Below are positions 23,166 to 34,000 of a stretch of 64,000 bases of DNA, piece by piece. The notes below the pieces were generated by a model. It saw only the letters and a list, made by a program, of their open reading frames with translations. It was not told the origin of the DNA and searched no databases. Source of the DNA: Anaerolineae bacterium (GTDB lineage Bacteria > Chloroflexota > Anaerolineae > Anaerolineales > Villigracilaceae); assembly GCA_017303735.1 (NCBI GenBank), contig JAFLCF010000001.1:1-64000 (forward strand). Reading direction: 5' to 3'. Position numbers and translations under genes: made by a program. Every line of letters begins with the position of its first letter. The stretch's first letter is position 1.

Positions 23166-23966
23166 GTGTCTTCAATTACGACTGATCAGGGAATCGTACA
23201 TTACGAGGTCTACGGGCGCGGGCGCCCGGTGATTCTTTTGCATGGTTGGCTTGGGTCTTGGGGGTTATGGCAGGAGACAATGGCATACTTGGGTGCCTTT
23301 TACCGAACCTACGCACTGGATTTTTGGGGCTTTGGTGAATCGGGAAAGAAGCGCGAGACGTATGCCGTCTCTGATTTTGTCGATCTTGTTAATCAATTCA
23401 TGGAACAACTTGGTATTGTGCATGCGCCGCTGGTGGGGCATAGCATGGGCGGTACGGTCAGCCTTTCGGTTGCTATAAAATATCCCGAGCGGGTGAGCAA
23501 GGTGGCTGTTGTCGGGTCGCCCATTGTGGGCTCATCGCTTGCACCATTATTAAAACTGGCAGGGCAACGTCCTATCGCTTTTATGCTTTTCAATATGTTC
23601 GGACCCTTCCGCGCTTTCATGAAGCATTATTATTCCCGCGCCATTTGTTCCGATCCGCGCTTCCCTGCGATGATGGACCGCGATCTTTCCCGTACGACGG
23701 TGGAATCTTTCCTTCTGTCCATTGCTTCGCTGCGGCGAACCGACCTGACCCCAATGCTCCAACAGGTAAAGATCCCCTCGCTTGGAATGTACGGCGCGAA
23801 AGATGTGATCGTCCATCCGCTGCAGTGGCAGCCACTGCAAAAGGGGATTCCACTTGCGCATATTGAACATTTTCCCAATTCTGGTCATTTTCCCATGCTG
23901 GAAGAACCTGCCGAATTCAGTCAGAAATTAAAAAACTTCCTCGACAAAGATTTTCAAGCCCAATGA
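23166..23966 (+). CDS. alpha/beta-hydrolase, serine-nucleophile type
   Basis: This 266-residue hydrolase has oxyanion HGWLGSWG (about residues 26-33), the nucleophile elbow GHSMGG, the acid Asp in YGAKDVIVHP, and the final His in SGHFPMLE. The triad Ser/Asp/His is complete. Typical substrates are esters, lactones or thioesters, and none is fixed here. The start is GTG 23166, matching the N terminus of its paralogue at 35825, which has an Asp nucleophile. The stop overlaps the V4R gene's ATG by 4 bases, so the two are coupled. Confidence 0.85.
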   Translation: MSSITTDQGIVHYEVYGRGRPVILLHGWLGSWGLWQETMAYLGAFYRTYALDFWGFGESGKKRETYAVSDFVDLVNQFMEQLGIVHAPLVGHSMGGTVSLSVAIKYPERVSKVAVVGSPIVGSSLAPLLKLAGQRPIAFMLFNMFGPFRAFMKHYYSRAICSDPRFPAMMDRDLSRTTVESFLLSIASLRRTDLTPMLQQVKIPSLGMYGAKDVIVHPLQWQPLQKGIPLAHIEHFPNSGHFPMLEEPAEFSQKLKNFLDKDFQAQ

Positions 23967-24586
23967 GCCAGACTGCTTATTACTACCCTAAAAAAATGGG
24001 AATGCTCATCCTCCACAGCATGGAGGAGGTCATCGGAAAAAGCGGTATGGACGCCATCTTCGACCTGGTGGTGGAAGATGAATTAAAACAAGTTCATGCG
24101 TCCGCAGATAATGAGCGGGCGTTTTCTTTTGAGGCGATCCAGCAGCTTCATCTGGCGTTGGAGAAGGCTTATGGTCCGCGTGGTGGGCGCGGGCTGGCTT
24201 TACAGACAGGGCGCACTTGTTTCAAATATGGGCTAAAAGAATACGGGTCGCTACTCGGTCTAACTGAAATGGCATTCCGTTTATTGCCGCTGCCTACAAA
24301 ACTCCACACTGGTGCACGTTCCTTTGCCGACTTGTTCAATAAGCATACCGACCAGCAAGTACGTGTGGAAGAAACCGACACTCACATCTTCTGGCATATT
24401 GAACGCTGCCCACTATGCTGGGAGCGGACGGCTGAAGAACCGATCTGTCATTTGGCAGTTGGGCTTTTGCAAGAGGCGCTCTACTGGCTGAGTGGTGGCA
24501 AGGTGTTCAGCGTGGAGGAGACTGCCTGTCATGCTCGCGGTGATGAACGCTGCACGATCACCATTCTAAAAACCCCTTTAACCTAG
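23963..24586 (+). CDS. V4R-domain protein (hydrophobic small-molecule binding)
   Basis: This 207-residue protein ends in a V4R (4-vinyl reductase) domain. The domain is recognised by ERCPLC, then EPICHLAVGLLQEAL, and the closing ETACHARGDERCTITI with paired Cys/His/Cys positions that often bind a metal. V4R domains bind hydrophobic ligands such as aromatic hydrocarbons, chlorophyll precursors or fatty acids, and occur in sensors such as DmpR/XylR. The N-terminal part (about 1-130) is helical, with ligand-pocket-like segments. It has no DNA-binding or kinase domain, so it is probably a ligand-binding partner for the nearby GTPase or kinase. Confidence 0.8.
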   Translation: MSQTAYYYPKKMGMLILHSMEEVIGKSGMDAIFDLVVEDELKQVHASADNERAFSFEAIQQLHLALEKAYGPRGGRGLALQTGRTCFKYGLKEYGSLLGLTEMAFRLLPLPTKLHTGARSFADLFNKHTDQQVRVEETDTHIFWHIERCPLCWERTAEEPICHLAVGLLQEALYWLSGGKVFSVEETACHARGDERCTITILKTPLT

Positions 24587-24638
24587 TCATAACAGTTTTG
24601 TTGTTACTACTGGGCGTGTTTTATGGCACGCTTTGATT

Positions 24639-24644
24639 TATAAT
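24639..24644 (+). promoter_or_regulatory. -10 box of the leaderless hexapeptide-protein gene
   Basis: TATAAT lies 7 bases before the ATG at 24652, with no ribosome-binding site between. It gives the acyl-ACP-reductase part of the locus its own promoter. Confidence 0.6.
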
Positions 24645-24651
24645 TCCGAAC

Positions 24652-25929
24652 ATGCTTAAGATCATCCTCCACGCGCCGAATCCGATCATGCCATTCTGCG
24701 AACCTGCGCGTGAGCTTCGCATCCAAAATTCCCCCCTTTGGCTTCACCAGCGCAACCTGCTTGCTCCATACGTAACCCGCGAAATGGAATTGAAACAAGG
24801 CGAACGCCTCCAGCCGGTGCGGGAGCAATCCATTGTTTATCGCGATAACCTGTTCTTTGATGAGCCCTTCATCACAGAATTTATGCGGCAGGCGTTAAAG
24901 ATGAACCGTCCAGTGCGGGCGGCATTTCGCGCTGATGATCCCGCGTTTCGCGAACATGCCCTGCCGCTTTCTGCATCCTACACCCCGGCTGGCAGTTTGT
25001 ATCTTGCTGACCTGTGGTACTACCCCAACGGTCCCGTGGCGGGAGCCGAACCGCTCGTCATCGATATGCAGGCACGCGAGATCGGGTATTATCATGTGCC
25101 GACTTATATGGCAGATCAAAGCGGCGACCTGGTCTTTCAGGTCCCATTGCGTTCCATGATCGCCATCGACTCATGGGTTCATATCTTTATTGCCGATATG
25201 GTCTTTGGTCAATTTGCGCGCGGTGCCCGTTTTGAAAAACGCGCAAACGATGAACTGGGCTTTAAGCTCAAGATCCTTGGTAAAGCCATTTACGAAGGGC
25301 GTCAGGTACTGGAATGTTCCGAAGCCGTCATTGTAGGGAAAAATTGTGTCATTGACCCGAGCGCGGTGATCAAGGGACCCACCATCATTGGCGATAATGT
25401 CACCATTAATGCCGGGGCAGTGATCGATAATTGCCTGATCGGGAATAACGTCAATGTGTCGCAAGATGTTCAATTGATGCTTTCCGTGGTGGGCGACGGC
25501 GCTTTTCTGCCATTCCGCACAGCCTTGTTCATGACCACTGTCATGGAAAATAGCATGGTGGCACAAAATACCTGTTTGCAAATGTGCGTGGTCGGGCGGA
25601 ATACCTTCATCGGTGCCGGCTCCACATTTACAGATTACAACCTGATCCCCGCCCCGCTCCGTGCCCGGGATGGGAACGGCAAGCTGAGCCCCTCGAACCG
25701 CCCGGTGTTGGGTGGGGCAGTGGGGCATAATTGCCGCATCGGTTCAGGCATGATCATCTACCCGGCGCGCACCATTGAATCGGATGTTGTACTTGCAGCT
25801 TCAACAGAACGGCGCGTGATAGACCGGGATATCACCTACGATCAAAGCGACCATCACAAACTGAAACTGTCTCATCTGCATCAAACTCCTTATCATAAAA
25901 AATCGAGAGCCGAGGTCGAATCCTGGTAA
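24652..25929 (+). CDS. hexapeptide-repeat (left-handed beta-helix) protein with novel N-terminal domain
   Basis: This 425-residue protein carries hexapeptide repeats from about residue 225 to 390, for example CVIDPSAVIKGPTIIGDNVT, IGNNVNVSQDVQLM and VGRNTFIGAGSTF. They form the triangular beta-helix of nucleotide-sugar and acyl transferases. The N-terminal 220 residues start like nucleotidyl-transferase relatives (LLAPYVTREMELKQGERLQP) but lack a recognisable G-x-G-T-R motif. The helix lacks an obvious catalytic His found in acyltransferases of the LpxA type. Its stop is directly followed by the acyl-ACP-reductase-like gene, so the two act together. Acyl transfer to or from a lipid is a guess from that pairing. 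Confidence 0.7.
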   Translation: MLKIILHAPNPIMPFCEPARELRIQNSPLWLHQRNLLAPYVTREMELKQGERLQPVREQSIVYRDNLFFDEPFITEFMRQALKMNRPVRAAFRADDPAFREHALPLSASYTPAGSLYLADLWYYPNGPVAGAEPLVIDMQAREIGYYHVPTYMADQSGDLVFQVPLRSMIAIDSWVHIFIADMVFGQFARGARFEKRANDELGFKLKILGKAIYEGRQVLECSEAVIVGKNCVIDPSAVIKGPTIIGDNVTINAGAVIDNCLIGNNVNVSQDVQLMLSVVGDGAFLPFRTALFMTTVMENSMVAQNTCLQMCVVGRNTFIGAGSTFTDYNLIPAPLRARDGNGKLSPSNRPVLGGAVGHNCRIGSGMIIYPARTIESDVVLAASTERRVIDRDITYDQSDHHKLKLSHLHQTPYHKKSRAEVESW

Positions 25930-27024
25930 ATGGATAGTTTCGCGTTCATCATTCACCCCATCGATCCCAAACGTGATGTCAGCCGAAAATACCCGTTTTT
26001 GGGTAAAGTGCTTACTGAAAAACAGATCGACTTTTTTTCCACCTTCTTTCCCCCAGTTTACATTTCTGAAATCGAGGGAATCACCTCAAAAACGACTGGC
26101 AAGGAAATTAAAGGCTGGTTCCTTGCATGTCCGTATACTCCAAGGCGCATGATGCAGTTGCCGGAGCGTACGGTCTATCGTAAAATTATCCAGACCGGGC
26201 TCGCAGCCGAGAAACTCGGTGCAGACATTCTGGGCTTGGGTGCATTTACTTCGGTTGTGGGGGATGCCGGAGTGACCATTGCCAACACCCTTGATATCCC
26301 CGTCACCACCGGCGACTCGTATACGGTTATGATGGCGGTGCAAGCCATCCGTGAGGCGGCGCAGGTGATGGATATCAAAATGGCAGATGCGACGGTTGCC
26401 GTAGTGGGCGCTACCGGTTCGATCGGGCGGGTCTGTGCGGAACTGTTGGCTGGTGAGGCTGCCCGGACCTTGCTCATCGCCCGGGACGAGAAAAAGCTTG
26501 AGGTCTTGCTAGACAGGCTCAAGGTCCACGCAAGAAGCGAGCTTGTCGTCAGCACGAAAATGGACGTGTTGAAGGAGGCGCAGCTTATCCTCACGGTCAC
26601 CAGTGCGGTGCATGATGTCATCCGCCCTGAACATTTGCAGCCTGGCAGTGTGGTCTGCGATGTGGCACGCCCCCGAGATGTTTCTGCAATGGTGGCGGCA
26701 GTGAGAGATGATATATTAGTGATTGACGGCGGCATGGTGGATGTGCCCGGCCCCGTTGATTTCCATTTTAATTTTGGTTTTCCAGAAGGCAAGGCGTATG
26801 CCTGCATGGCAGAGACCATTGCCCTTGCCCTGGAAGGTAGGTTCGAAGATTATACGGTTGGCAAGGAAATCACGCTCGAGCGCGTGCAGGAAATCACTGC
26901 GATCGCCGAGCGACATGGTTTTCGAATGAGCGGGTTTCGTTCGTTCGAACGAGAAGTAACGGATGGACAGATCGAAGCCATTCGTCGGAATGCACGCAAA
27001 GGACGTACTTACAAAATCGCGTAA
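25930..27024 (+). CDS. long-chain acyl-ACP reductase (AAR)-like oxidoreductase
   Basis: This 364-residue protein resembles cyanobacterial acyl-ACP reductase, which reduces fatty acyl-ACP to fatty aldehyde with NADPH. Matches are KSKTTGKEIKGWFLACPYTP-like N-terminal sequence, GLGAFTSVVGDAG, TTGDSYT, the nucleotide-binding VAVVGATGSIGRVCAELL (about 157-174), IDGGMVDVPG, and AYACMAETIALALEG. Cys292 in the last segment falls where the cyanobacterial enzyme has its acyl-thioester cysteine, and the distance from the end is similar. No aldehyde-deformylating oxygenase gene is in the window. The gene abuts the hexapeptide gene directly and lies just before a response regulator. Shikimate-dehydrogenase-like proteins are the main alternative. 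Confidence 0.72.
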   Translation: MDSFAFIIHPIDPKRDVSRKYPFLGKVLTEKQIDFFSTFFPPVYISEIEGITSKTTGKEIKGWFLACPYTPRRMMQLPERTVYRKIIQTGLAAEKLGADILGLGAFTSVVGDAGVTIANTLDIPVTTGDSYTVMMAVQAIREAAQVMDIKMADATVAVVGATGSIGRVCAELLAGEAARTLLIARDEKKLEVLLDRLKVHARSELVVSTKMDVLKEAQLILTVTSAVHDVIRPEHLQPGSVVCDVARPRDVSAMVAAVRDDILVIDGGMVDVPGPVDFHFNFGFPEGKAYACMAETIALALEGRFEDYTVGKEITLERVQEITAIAERHGFRMSGFRSFEREVTDGQIEAIRRNARKGRTYKIA

Positions 27025-27105
27025 TAAAAAACGCATCAGTATATTGCAACTTGCTCGAACTTTAGAATGCTCTCTAAAAAATTCGACAAGCGGCTGGAGG
27101 CTTAC

Positions 27106-28011
27106 ATGGGAACTGCTCGCCTTTTGGTAGTGGAAGACGACCTCGACATTGCCAACATGCTCAAAATTTACTTTACCGGGTTACAGTTCGATGTGGACGT
27201 GGCAAACCGCGGACGCGACGCACTGGAAAAGACCCGGCAGGTCTTGCCGCACCTGATCGTGCTGGATATCATGCTGCCCGATATTGACGGGTATGAGGTT
27301 TGCCGCACCCTGCGCACCAACACGCGCACCAGCCACATTCCTGTGATCTTCCTGACTCAAAAGGACGAACGCAGTGACAAGCTGCAAGGGCTCGAACTTG
27401 GCGCAGATGATTACATTACCAAGCCGTTCGACATCGAAGAGTTGAAACTACGCGTGCAGGGCGCCATTCGCCGTGCTGAGCGAGAAAGCCTAACCGACCC
27501 GCGCTCGGGCTTGCCTGCCGGGCGGTTGATCGAAGAGCAGTTACGTCGCATTATCCGTGAAAAATCATGGGCATTTCTCGATCTGCGGGTTAACAACTTT
27601 GAAGCCTTCAAGGATGTGTATGGTTTCGTGGCAGGTGACGATGTGATGCGGTTTGCTGCCATGTTGATCGGCGAAGTGGTGGATGAACTGGGAACGCCGA
27701 ACGATTTTATCGGTCATGCCGGGGGCGATAACTTCATTATCATCACGACCAATGAGGCGGCTCCCTTGATCCGCCAGAAGGTCAAGAATCGTTTTGCAGA
27801 GGAAGTGCAAAGCCATTACAACTTTATTGACCGCCAGCAGGGATTCATTCAAGCCCCCAAAGCGGAAGGCGGAGTGGAGAAGGTCGGTTTTATGACGTTC
27901 TCGGCGGGACTTGTCTCGCCGGAAATCCATTCCTTTGCTGATATTCGAGAAATCACGGAACTGGCGGCTGAAGCGCGAAGACAAGATGCAGCAACTGCCC
28001 CCAGTGCCTAG
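27106..28011 (+). CDS. response regulator with degenerate GGDEF-like domain
   Basis: This is a 301-residue two-domain protein. The receiver (about 1-120) has the acidic pair in VEDDLD, phospho-acceptor Asp in VLDIMLPDI, Thr in IFLTQKD, and the Lys in ITKPFD. After a short linker, residues 145-290 resemble a GGDEF domain, but the signature reads GGDNF, and the usual inhibitory RxxD upstream is absent. Catalytic diguanylate cyclase activity is therefore doubtful; nucleotide binding as a sensor is possible. The start is ATG 27106 with GGAGG 7 bases upstream; a start at 27067 has no such signal. It sits between the AAR-like gene and the giant kinase. Confidence 0.85.
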   Translation: MGTARLLVVEDDLDIANMLKIYFTGLQFDVDVANRGRDALEKTRQVLPHLIVLDIMLPDIDGYEVCRTLRTNTRTSHIPVIFLTQKDERSDKLQGLELGADDYITKPFDIEELKLRVQGAIRRAERESLTDPRSGLPAGRLIEEQLRRIIREKSWAFLDLRVNNFEAFKDVYGFVAGDDVMRFAAMLIGEVVDELGTPNDFIGHAGGDNFIIITTNEAAPLIRQKVKNRFAEEVQSHYNFIDRQQGFIQAPKAEGGVEKVGFMTFSAGLVSPEIHSFADIREITELAAEARRQDAATAPSA

Positions 28012-28027
28012 TTAAGCGAGCTTGCCA

Positions 28028-31000
28028 ATGTCTGTTGGGTTGGGCGTGGGAGTCTTCATCGCCGGGCTGGTGGTCGTTACGCTGGCCTTGTTGGTGTTGC
28101 GCTTTATGGGTCGCACCCAGTCTGCACCGCAGGCAATTTCCAATTCCTCTTCAGTTTCCCCACTAACCAAAAGTTCAAAAGAAGCGGTTCTTGTGCTCCA
28201 GCCCGGTGGGCGCGTGGAGTATATCAGCGTGGCTGCACGTTCCTATTTCAGCCTGCGTGATGATGAACCGTTCGATCTGGAACGCCTTGCCCGGCATGTG
28301 CGTCCTTCAGACGATTTTATTGATTTGTGTGTCACTCCCGGAGTGAGACGGGTTTCAGTGGACGGCAAACCCGTGGAGCTTGCTTCCTTCGAAGTTCCGG
28401 GCGTATACCCCAGAATGTTGATCTCAATGCGTGGCAAAGATTCCGCTTCGCCTGCATTGATGAATGAAAATAATAATGAAGGGTCAGACGAGATCCTGCG
28501 GGTGGCAACCGAGTTCAGTCAGGGAATTGCCGCCAGCCTCGATCTTGATACAACGGTCCGCTCCATTTTGGATAATGTCGGCAGGCTGGTGCCTTCAGAT
28601 GTTTTGGAATTGAAGCTATGGAATGCGGAACGCAAGGCATTGATTCCTTTCCGATATCAGCAATCGAATGCCAGCCGGATGGTTACAGGGACGCTTTCGC
28701 GTTTTGGCGGTCTCACCGACCAATTGTCGGCGAAGCGTGAACCGTTGATCATCAACGACATCCGCGCATTGCAGGGTGGGTCTGGTGAGCTATTGCCCAT
28801 CCAATCTTATCTTGGTATTCCTTTAATCGCTGGCGGCAAGCTGGTGGGCACGCTTGAAGCCGGGCAGATGAGTAACGGGGCGTTCGGACAGCATGATCTG
28901 AACATCCTGCATTTGATCTCGGGTCAGGCGGCGGTAGCGATCCGCAATGCAAAATTATATGAAGAAGAACAAAGACGCCGTGCCGAACTGACCGGTCTTG
29001 CGAACCTGAATCAAGCATTCAGTTCTGTAAGCGATGGACAGGATGTGATAGCGCGCCTTGTTGAAAGCATCGCGCCATTGTTTCAGGCTGAGATCGCAGG
29101 CTTTTTGCTGTACGATGAAAACAAGCGCACGCTTGAAGGGCGGGTTCCCTTCCGCGGTTTGCCTAATCATTTTGTGGAACTATATCGCGCCAACATTCCG
29201 GCAGACAGCCCCGCCGAAGCCCTGCTCGCCGCCCAAAAACCGATCATTACTTCAAATGCAATGGGAGATGATTCGTGGCGCTCGCTCGGGCTTGCGGATG
29301 TGGCGACGGCTGCCAGTCTGCGTGATGTTGCTTTGATCCCGCTTCTTTCTTCGGGACGCATGCTCGGGTTTCTGCAAGTGGGGCACCACGCTCGAGGTGT
29401 ATCTGCTTTTGGCGTTGAAGAAGTGCGTTTGATGAGCATCGTCGCCAACCAGGCGGCATCGGTCCTTGAAAATGTACTTCTTGTGCAGCAAGCCCGTGCC
29501 CGTACCCAGCGGGCAGATGCCCTGCGGCGTATTGCCAGCCTTGCGGCATCGTCTGCCACGCTGGATGAGATCTTGAAATATTCTGTTCAAGACCTTGCCA
29601 GACTCTTTACCGCCGATACGGGTGCCGTCTTCCTACTCGATGAAGAGCGCGGCATGCTGCGTTTGAATACATCCTCCATGTATGGAGTTCCGCAAGAGAT
29701 CGGCGATTCATTCATCGAGATATTCCTGAACGATCCACAGTATCGCCATACTGTTTCAGGCAGTAAGCGTCCGTTTGTGACGGGGAATATGAGCACAGAT
29801 CGGCGCATTCTGCCCGCCTACCGCCCACTTGCCACGGCGCTTTCCATGGAATCTGCCATTGTAGTGCCTCTGGTGGTACGTGACCGCAGTGTGGGTGAGT
29901 TGATGCTTGGCAGCAAAAAGCCCGAACATTTTACCGGGTCTGATCTGCAAGCCGTATCCACAGCAGCAGGGCAGCTTGCTGCGGCGGTCGAATCAGCCGA
30001 ATTGATCTCGCAAACCGACGAAGCCCTACGCCAGCGTGTGGAGCAGCTTACATCCATTACGCGTGTCAACAAGGAATTGGTCTCTTCCTTCGATTCCAAG
30101 CACCTGCTTCAGATCCTTCGCGATGAGGCTGCCCGAATTGTTCAAGCAGAATGTGTCTCGATCATCCTGCTCGAAACGACAGCTTCACAGACGGAACCCG
30201 TCATTCAACAGATTACTGGTTGTGAACGTAAAGCATTCATCACATCGCAGGAATTGGCTGTTTTGAAGAGCGGCGAGCCGATGATCATTTCTGACTTTTT
30301 AGGAGAAGCCATTCTTCCGCCGCACGAGAATGTTCGTTCTGCGGTTATTCTGCCGATCCGATTCCAGAACCGCATTCTTGGTTTGTTGACCGTTCATTCC
30401 ACGCATGCCGGTTTCTTTACCACCGAAGCATCGGAACTTTTGCAATTGTTGGCTACCCAGGCGGGGATCGCGATCAATAATGCCAATCGATACCAGATCG
30501 AAAAACAACACAGCGAATTGATGCGCCGCCGCGCCGATACGCTCGTACGCCTGACGGATGTCACCTATAACCTAAGCCACGACCAACCGCTCGACCAGGC
30601 GCTGCAGATGATCGCCCGCGGTATTCGCGATGCCACCTCCTTCCGGGTCGTTTTGGTCAGCATTCTTGAAGCAGAGACTGGGCAATTGAAGCGTATCACC
30701 TCCGTAGGTTTATCCATGGAAGCATGGAATGAACTTTCGGCGCGCAAGCAACCGATCTCCAGCGTGCAGCAGTTGATGCGCTCGGAATTCAAGGTCAGCC
30801 GGTCTTATTTCATTCCCTCCAACCAAACCCCGGTCATTCCGCCGGATGTGCATCATATTACGATCGATACAGCGAAGCCTGCTCCGCAGGGCGCCAACGC
30901 CTGGCACCCGGAAGATTTCCTTTTGGTCCCTCTCGAAAACTCAGAAGGAGATGTGATCGGTCTTATCAGCCTGGATGATCCATCTGATGGTTTGCGACCC

Positions 31001-34000
31001 GATAAGGCTGCGATTGAAGCGGTTGAGGTCTTTGCCACCCAGGCGGCATTGCTTATCAGCAATACCCTGCGGCAAAGCGAATTGCGTTCCCGCGTCGAGG
31101 CGATCTCTTCTGCCTTTGATCGTCAGCAAAAACTGATCGACATGGCAAAGGATGATCTGCCCATCCTGCTGCGTAAGGATTTGGAACAGACCATCTCCCT
31201 TCACAACCTCGACCGACGCGCCCAACGTGTGCGAGCAGGTCTGGCGATCACCGAATCTGTCAGTCGTCAATTGGATGCCGGTTCGGCTCTTTCTGCGCTC
31301 GGGCGTGAGACTCTGACCCAGCTTGGTATGTCGGTTGCACTGGTGGCAGAGAACACAGCAGACGGCTCGCGCCTCCTGCATGTATTGGGCAGCCTGCCGC
31401 GTGCCACCAATGTTGAAGCCTTGTTTGGGCAGCGTAATCCCTTGCGTGCCTGTCTGCAAAGCGGACAGCCCATCTTAATACCCAATCTCGATGAAGATGA
31501 TGAATGGCGTGATGCCTCCTTGTTGACCGCGTTGCGTGCCAAAGGCGTCATCTGCCTGCCCATCCTTGTCGAGAACAAGCCTGTCGCTGCCATGTTGGCA
31601 GCAAGCCCTGAACCCATGCCGTACTTTACGGATGAAGACCGGCATGTGTATACCCAGATATCCCAGCAAACATCCGTGATTCTTCAGAACATCTCTTTGT
31701 TGAATCAAACCCGCCGCAGGTTGGATGAAGTGAACCTGCTGCTCGATTTCAGCCGCAGCTTGTCGGGTATGGATGCTGATTCTGTGGTCGGCTCGCTGCT
31801 CGAAAGCGCCCGGAGAGTCATTCCACATGCGCATGCAGGGGTGGTGCTGGTCTGGAACTCAAAATCGGAGATGCTGATTCCTCGCGCCGCATCTGGCTAT
31901 GCCGACGATGACAGCATGATGAAGATTAATTACCGGCTCGGTGAAGCATTGCCCGGCACAGCGTATATGAATCGCAAGTCGCGCCGTGTGGATGAGATCA
32001 ACTTCCCGCGCGATTACAACCTCAATACCGAAAACCTCGCGTACTATCGTCAGGCAACCGGTGGGCGCTTACCGGTCTCGTGTCTGATCGTGCCCATTGT
32101 GGCGGCAGAACAGAACATCGGTCTGCTTGTGCTCGATAATTTCAATACCACATCTGCTTTCCGCATTGAAGATGAAACCCTGCTGATTTCCCTTTCGCAA
32201 CAAGTGGCGCTCTCGCTCGATAATATGCGCCTTGTGCAAACATCACAAGAGCGTGCGGGTCAATTGCAGGCATTGAACGACGCCTCGGCTTCGTTGACCA
32301 CCAGCTTGAGCACGGACCAGTTGGTCAATTCCCTGCTCGATCAGTTGGGACCCATCCTGCCGTTCGATACAGCGACGTTATGGCTGCGGGAAAAAGACCG
32401 CCTCACTGTCGTGTCCACCCGTGGTTTCTCTGATGTGGAAGAACGACAGGGCTTGTCCATCTCTGTTTCAGACAGCGCACTTTTTAAAGAGCTGGCACTG
32501 ACGGGGCAGCCGATCTTCGTCAAGGATGTTCGTGAAGACGCACGCTTCCCGCCAGTGGAAGCCCCGCGCCTTTCATGGCTGGGTATTCCATTGATCTACA
32601 AGAATGAATTGGCAGGCGTGCTTGCCGTGGAAAAATGGCAGGCGAATTTTTACACGCGTGAACAGATGCAAGCCGGTCTCACCTTTGTAAGTCAGGCGGC
32701 GGTTTCGCTTGATAACTCGCGCCTGTTCGAAGACAGCGTCAAACGCGCCACTGAACTCGATCAGCGTTCCCAACGTCTGACGGCGTTGAACCGCTTTACA
32801 TCCACACTGACGCGCTCGCTGGATACGGATCAGATCATGACCGCCACCGCCGATGAACTGCTTCAGGGGTTGGGTGCCAGCCGCGTTTCTATTGTGACCT
32901 TTGAACGCGGTCAGAACCTTTGGAAGTACACTGCGCCGCGCATCCGCGCCAAACTTCCACGCCTCCTTCCAGAAGCGCCGATTTTCAACCGCTTGCGTGA
33001 ATCGCAGGGGATCTTCAATACCGATGATGTCCGCACAGAGCCGGATCTCTCATCCGTGCTTGAGATGTTGGGCGAAAATGCCCGCGCGTTGTTGATCCTG
33101 CCTCTTGCGAGCAGTGGCGTTTTGAGCGCCCTTGTTTTCGTCCAATTGGTTGGCGAAAATCGTTTCGGTATTAACGAATTGGAAGTGGCACGCACCATCA
33201 CCAATCAAGCAAGTATCGCATTGGAGAATGCCCGTCTTTATCAATCTTCTGTTCGCATGGCAGATCGTTTCGCCGTGCTCAACGAGACCAGTTCGCTTGT
33301 TAGCGCCAGTCTCAACCCTGAAGAAGTTTATGTGTCTGTACATAACGCGGCGGCACGTTTGATGCCGCTCGACTCGTTCGTCATCACCCTTTTGGATGCG
33401 TCAGCAAATGAAGTGGATGCAGTCTATTTGTATGACCGTGGAAAGAGGCTTCCGGGTGAGCGTGTTCCCTATGGAGTGGGTTTGAGCAGTGAAGTGATTC
33501 GCACGGGTAAACCCTACCTGACTGCCGACGCCACCCTTGAGGCGCAGATCGATTTCGTGGAAGCAGGTGACGAAACGGAGAACACGCGCTCCATTCTTGC
33601 TGTTCCGATGATCGTCGGTGGCAGGGCGCTGGGAATGTTGTCTGCGCAGAGTTATCAAGCGGATATCTATACAGAAGAAGATACCCAACTCCTTGGTACG
33701 CTGGCGAATCAGGCGATCGTCGCCATTCAGAACGGGCGTCTATTCAATGAGACTCAAACCCTCGCTTCTGAACTTGAAATGCGCGTTATGGAGCGCACAG
33801 GTCAGTTACAACGTGAGAAACAGAACACGGATACCCTTCTGCGTATTTTGACAGAGGTTTCTTCGAGCCTCGACCTAGACCGTGCATTAAACCGCACACT
33901 CTCTTTGCTCAACGATGCCTCAGGTGCCGAACAGGGAACTATTCTTTTGGTTCATGTTGAAGATAACCTGTTACACTACCGAGCCGGTTACGGATACCTT

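Noticed and set aside
28022..28027. TTG start of the giant kinase 6 bases upstream
   Set aside because: The ATG at 28028 gives the membrane helix start and is more likely, though this is not decisive.
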